Shown: positions 54,432 to 54,761 of the stretch, one piece after another
Layout: each line of letters starts with the position of its first letter
How positions within the stretch are numbered: position 1 is the first letter of the stretch
DNA from: Cymbomonas tetramitiformis
Taxonomy: Eukaryota; Chlorophyta; Pyramimonadophyceae; Pyramimonadales; Pyramimonadaceae
Length of the DNA: 54,761 bases
Direction: 5' to 3'
NCBI GenBank assembly: GCA_001247695.2
Contig: LGRX02027104.1
Span: forward strand, 1 to 54,761
Made by a program: the position numbers and the translations under genes
Notes under the pieces: model-generated
Database searches by the model: none
Told to the model about the DNA's origin: nothing
Seen by the model: only the letters and a program-made list of their open reading frames with translations

Positions 54432-54761
54432 CTATGCCCCCCCGCCCTCCTGGGTTCGTGGCGGTTGTGCCTCGGCTTGCGGGTTTGGGTTTGGGTCGTC
54501 AGTGGGTTCCCTGGCCCTTGTCATTTGCTGACTGCCCCCTGGCGTTTGCTGTTGTCCTTCGGCGGCAGTTATTCTTTTCTTCACTGTGTGCTGTATCGAC
54601 TTCCTGTAGGCATCCACCGCTGCTCTGTTGGTGGGTCCCCATTTGCTGACCGCCTCATTGAAGTGGGTGGGCCAGTGTCCCTCTGGGCATGTTTCCTGGA
54701 AGTGCATCCATGCTTTGGTGGCCATAAGGGCCCATACCCCGCAGCTGTAGTGGTCTTGTGC
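54432..54761 (-). CDS. LINE ORF1, C-terminal part (partial)
   Basis: Open from the window edge (…YSCGVWALMATKAWMHF) to TAG at 54432-54434. The visible part has Trp/His/Cys residues, then a basic helix (YRKSIQHTVKKRI) and a Gln/Pro-rich tail. It should be the RNA-binding partner protein of the LINE. The ORF2 frame is +1 relative to it and is open from ~54518, so the frames overlap by ~85 nt. Seven G residues lie immediately before the ORF1 stop. The ORF2 ATG is ~52 nt downstream of that stop. Confidence 0.55.
   Translation of the reverse strand, partial: AQDHYSCGVWALMATKAWMHFQETCPEGHWPTHFNEAVSKWGPTNRAAVDAYRKSIQHTVKKRITAAEGQQQTPGGSQQMTRAREPTDDPNPNPQAEAQPPRTQEGGGA

Noticed and set aside
46200..54530. 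Many plus-strand ORFs of 60-209 codons
   Set aside because: Antisense shadows of the LINE ORF2, which has complete catalytic motif sets.

Overview
The window is nuclear DNA of a eukaryote, most likely a green alga or another early-diverging member of the green lineage. The evidence is a multi-exon gene with GT-AG introns (26.56-32.26 kb, minus strand). Its exons encode the tryptophan-rich domain of the starch-binding proteins ESV1/LESV, which are known from starch-storing Archaeplastida. Almost everything else is transposable elements, fragments of them, or tandem repeats. There are no bacterial operons, rRNAs, CRISPR arrays or convincing tRNA genes.

Layout: (1) 0-5.7 kb, minus strand: the 5' part of an LTR retrotransposon (LTR candidate, primer-binding site, long leader, polyQ Gag with a CCHC knuckle). 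An open frame follows the Gag TGA in the same frame to the window edge. (2) 7.1-9.84 kb: an unknown 229-aa ORF divergent from a frameshifted Mutator-like transposase. (3) 10.2-16.1 kb: a 2.34-kb foldback element with two 816-bp inverted arms, a 46-bp perfect palindrome, and remnants of acidic-protein genes. (4) 16.1-26.5 kb: gene-poor repeats. (5) 26.5-32.3 kb: the ESV1/LESV-like gene, with four introns each carrying a different minisatellite. (6) 33.9-44.1 kb: a deeply nested set of short LTR elements and hAT-type MITEs whose insertion order can be read from target-site duplications. At least three of the LTR elements have primer-binding sites complementary to the anticodon region of initiator tRNA-Met (the copia 'half-tRNA' strategy). 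(7) 44.4-46.0 kb: repeats, including a 110-bp satellite. (8) 46.0-54.76 kb, minus strand: a large LINE.

The LINE is the most striking item. Its 2766-aa ORF2 carries an AP-type endonuclease, a reverse transcriptase, a region resembling the PCIF1-family N6-adenine methyltransferases, an RNase H, and a C-terminal CCHC plus PD-(D/E)xK-like restriction-type endonuclease. Two endonucleases of different type in one LINE recall the Dualen/RandI clade of Chlamydomonas. The embedded methyltransferase-like region is not something I know from that clade. All family assignments rest on motifs read by eye; no search was run.
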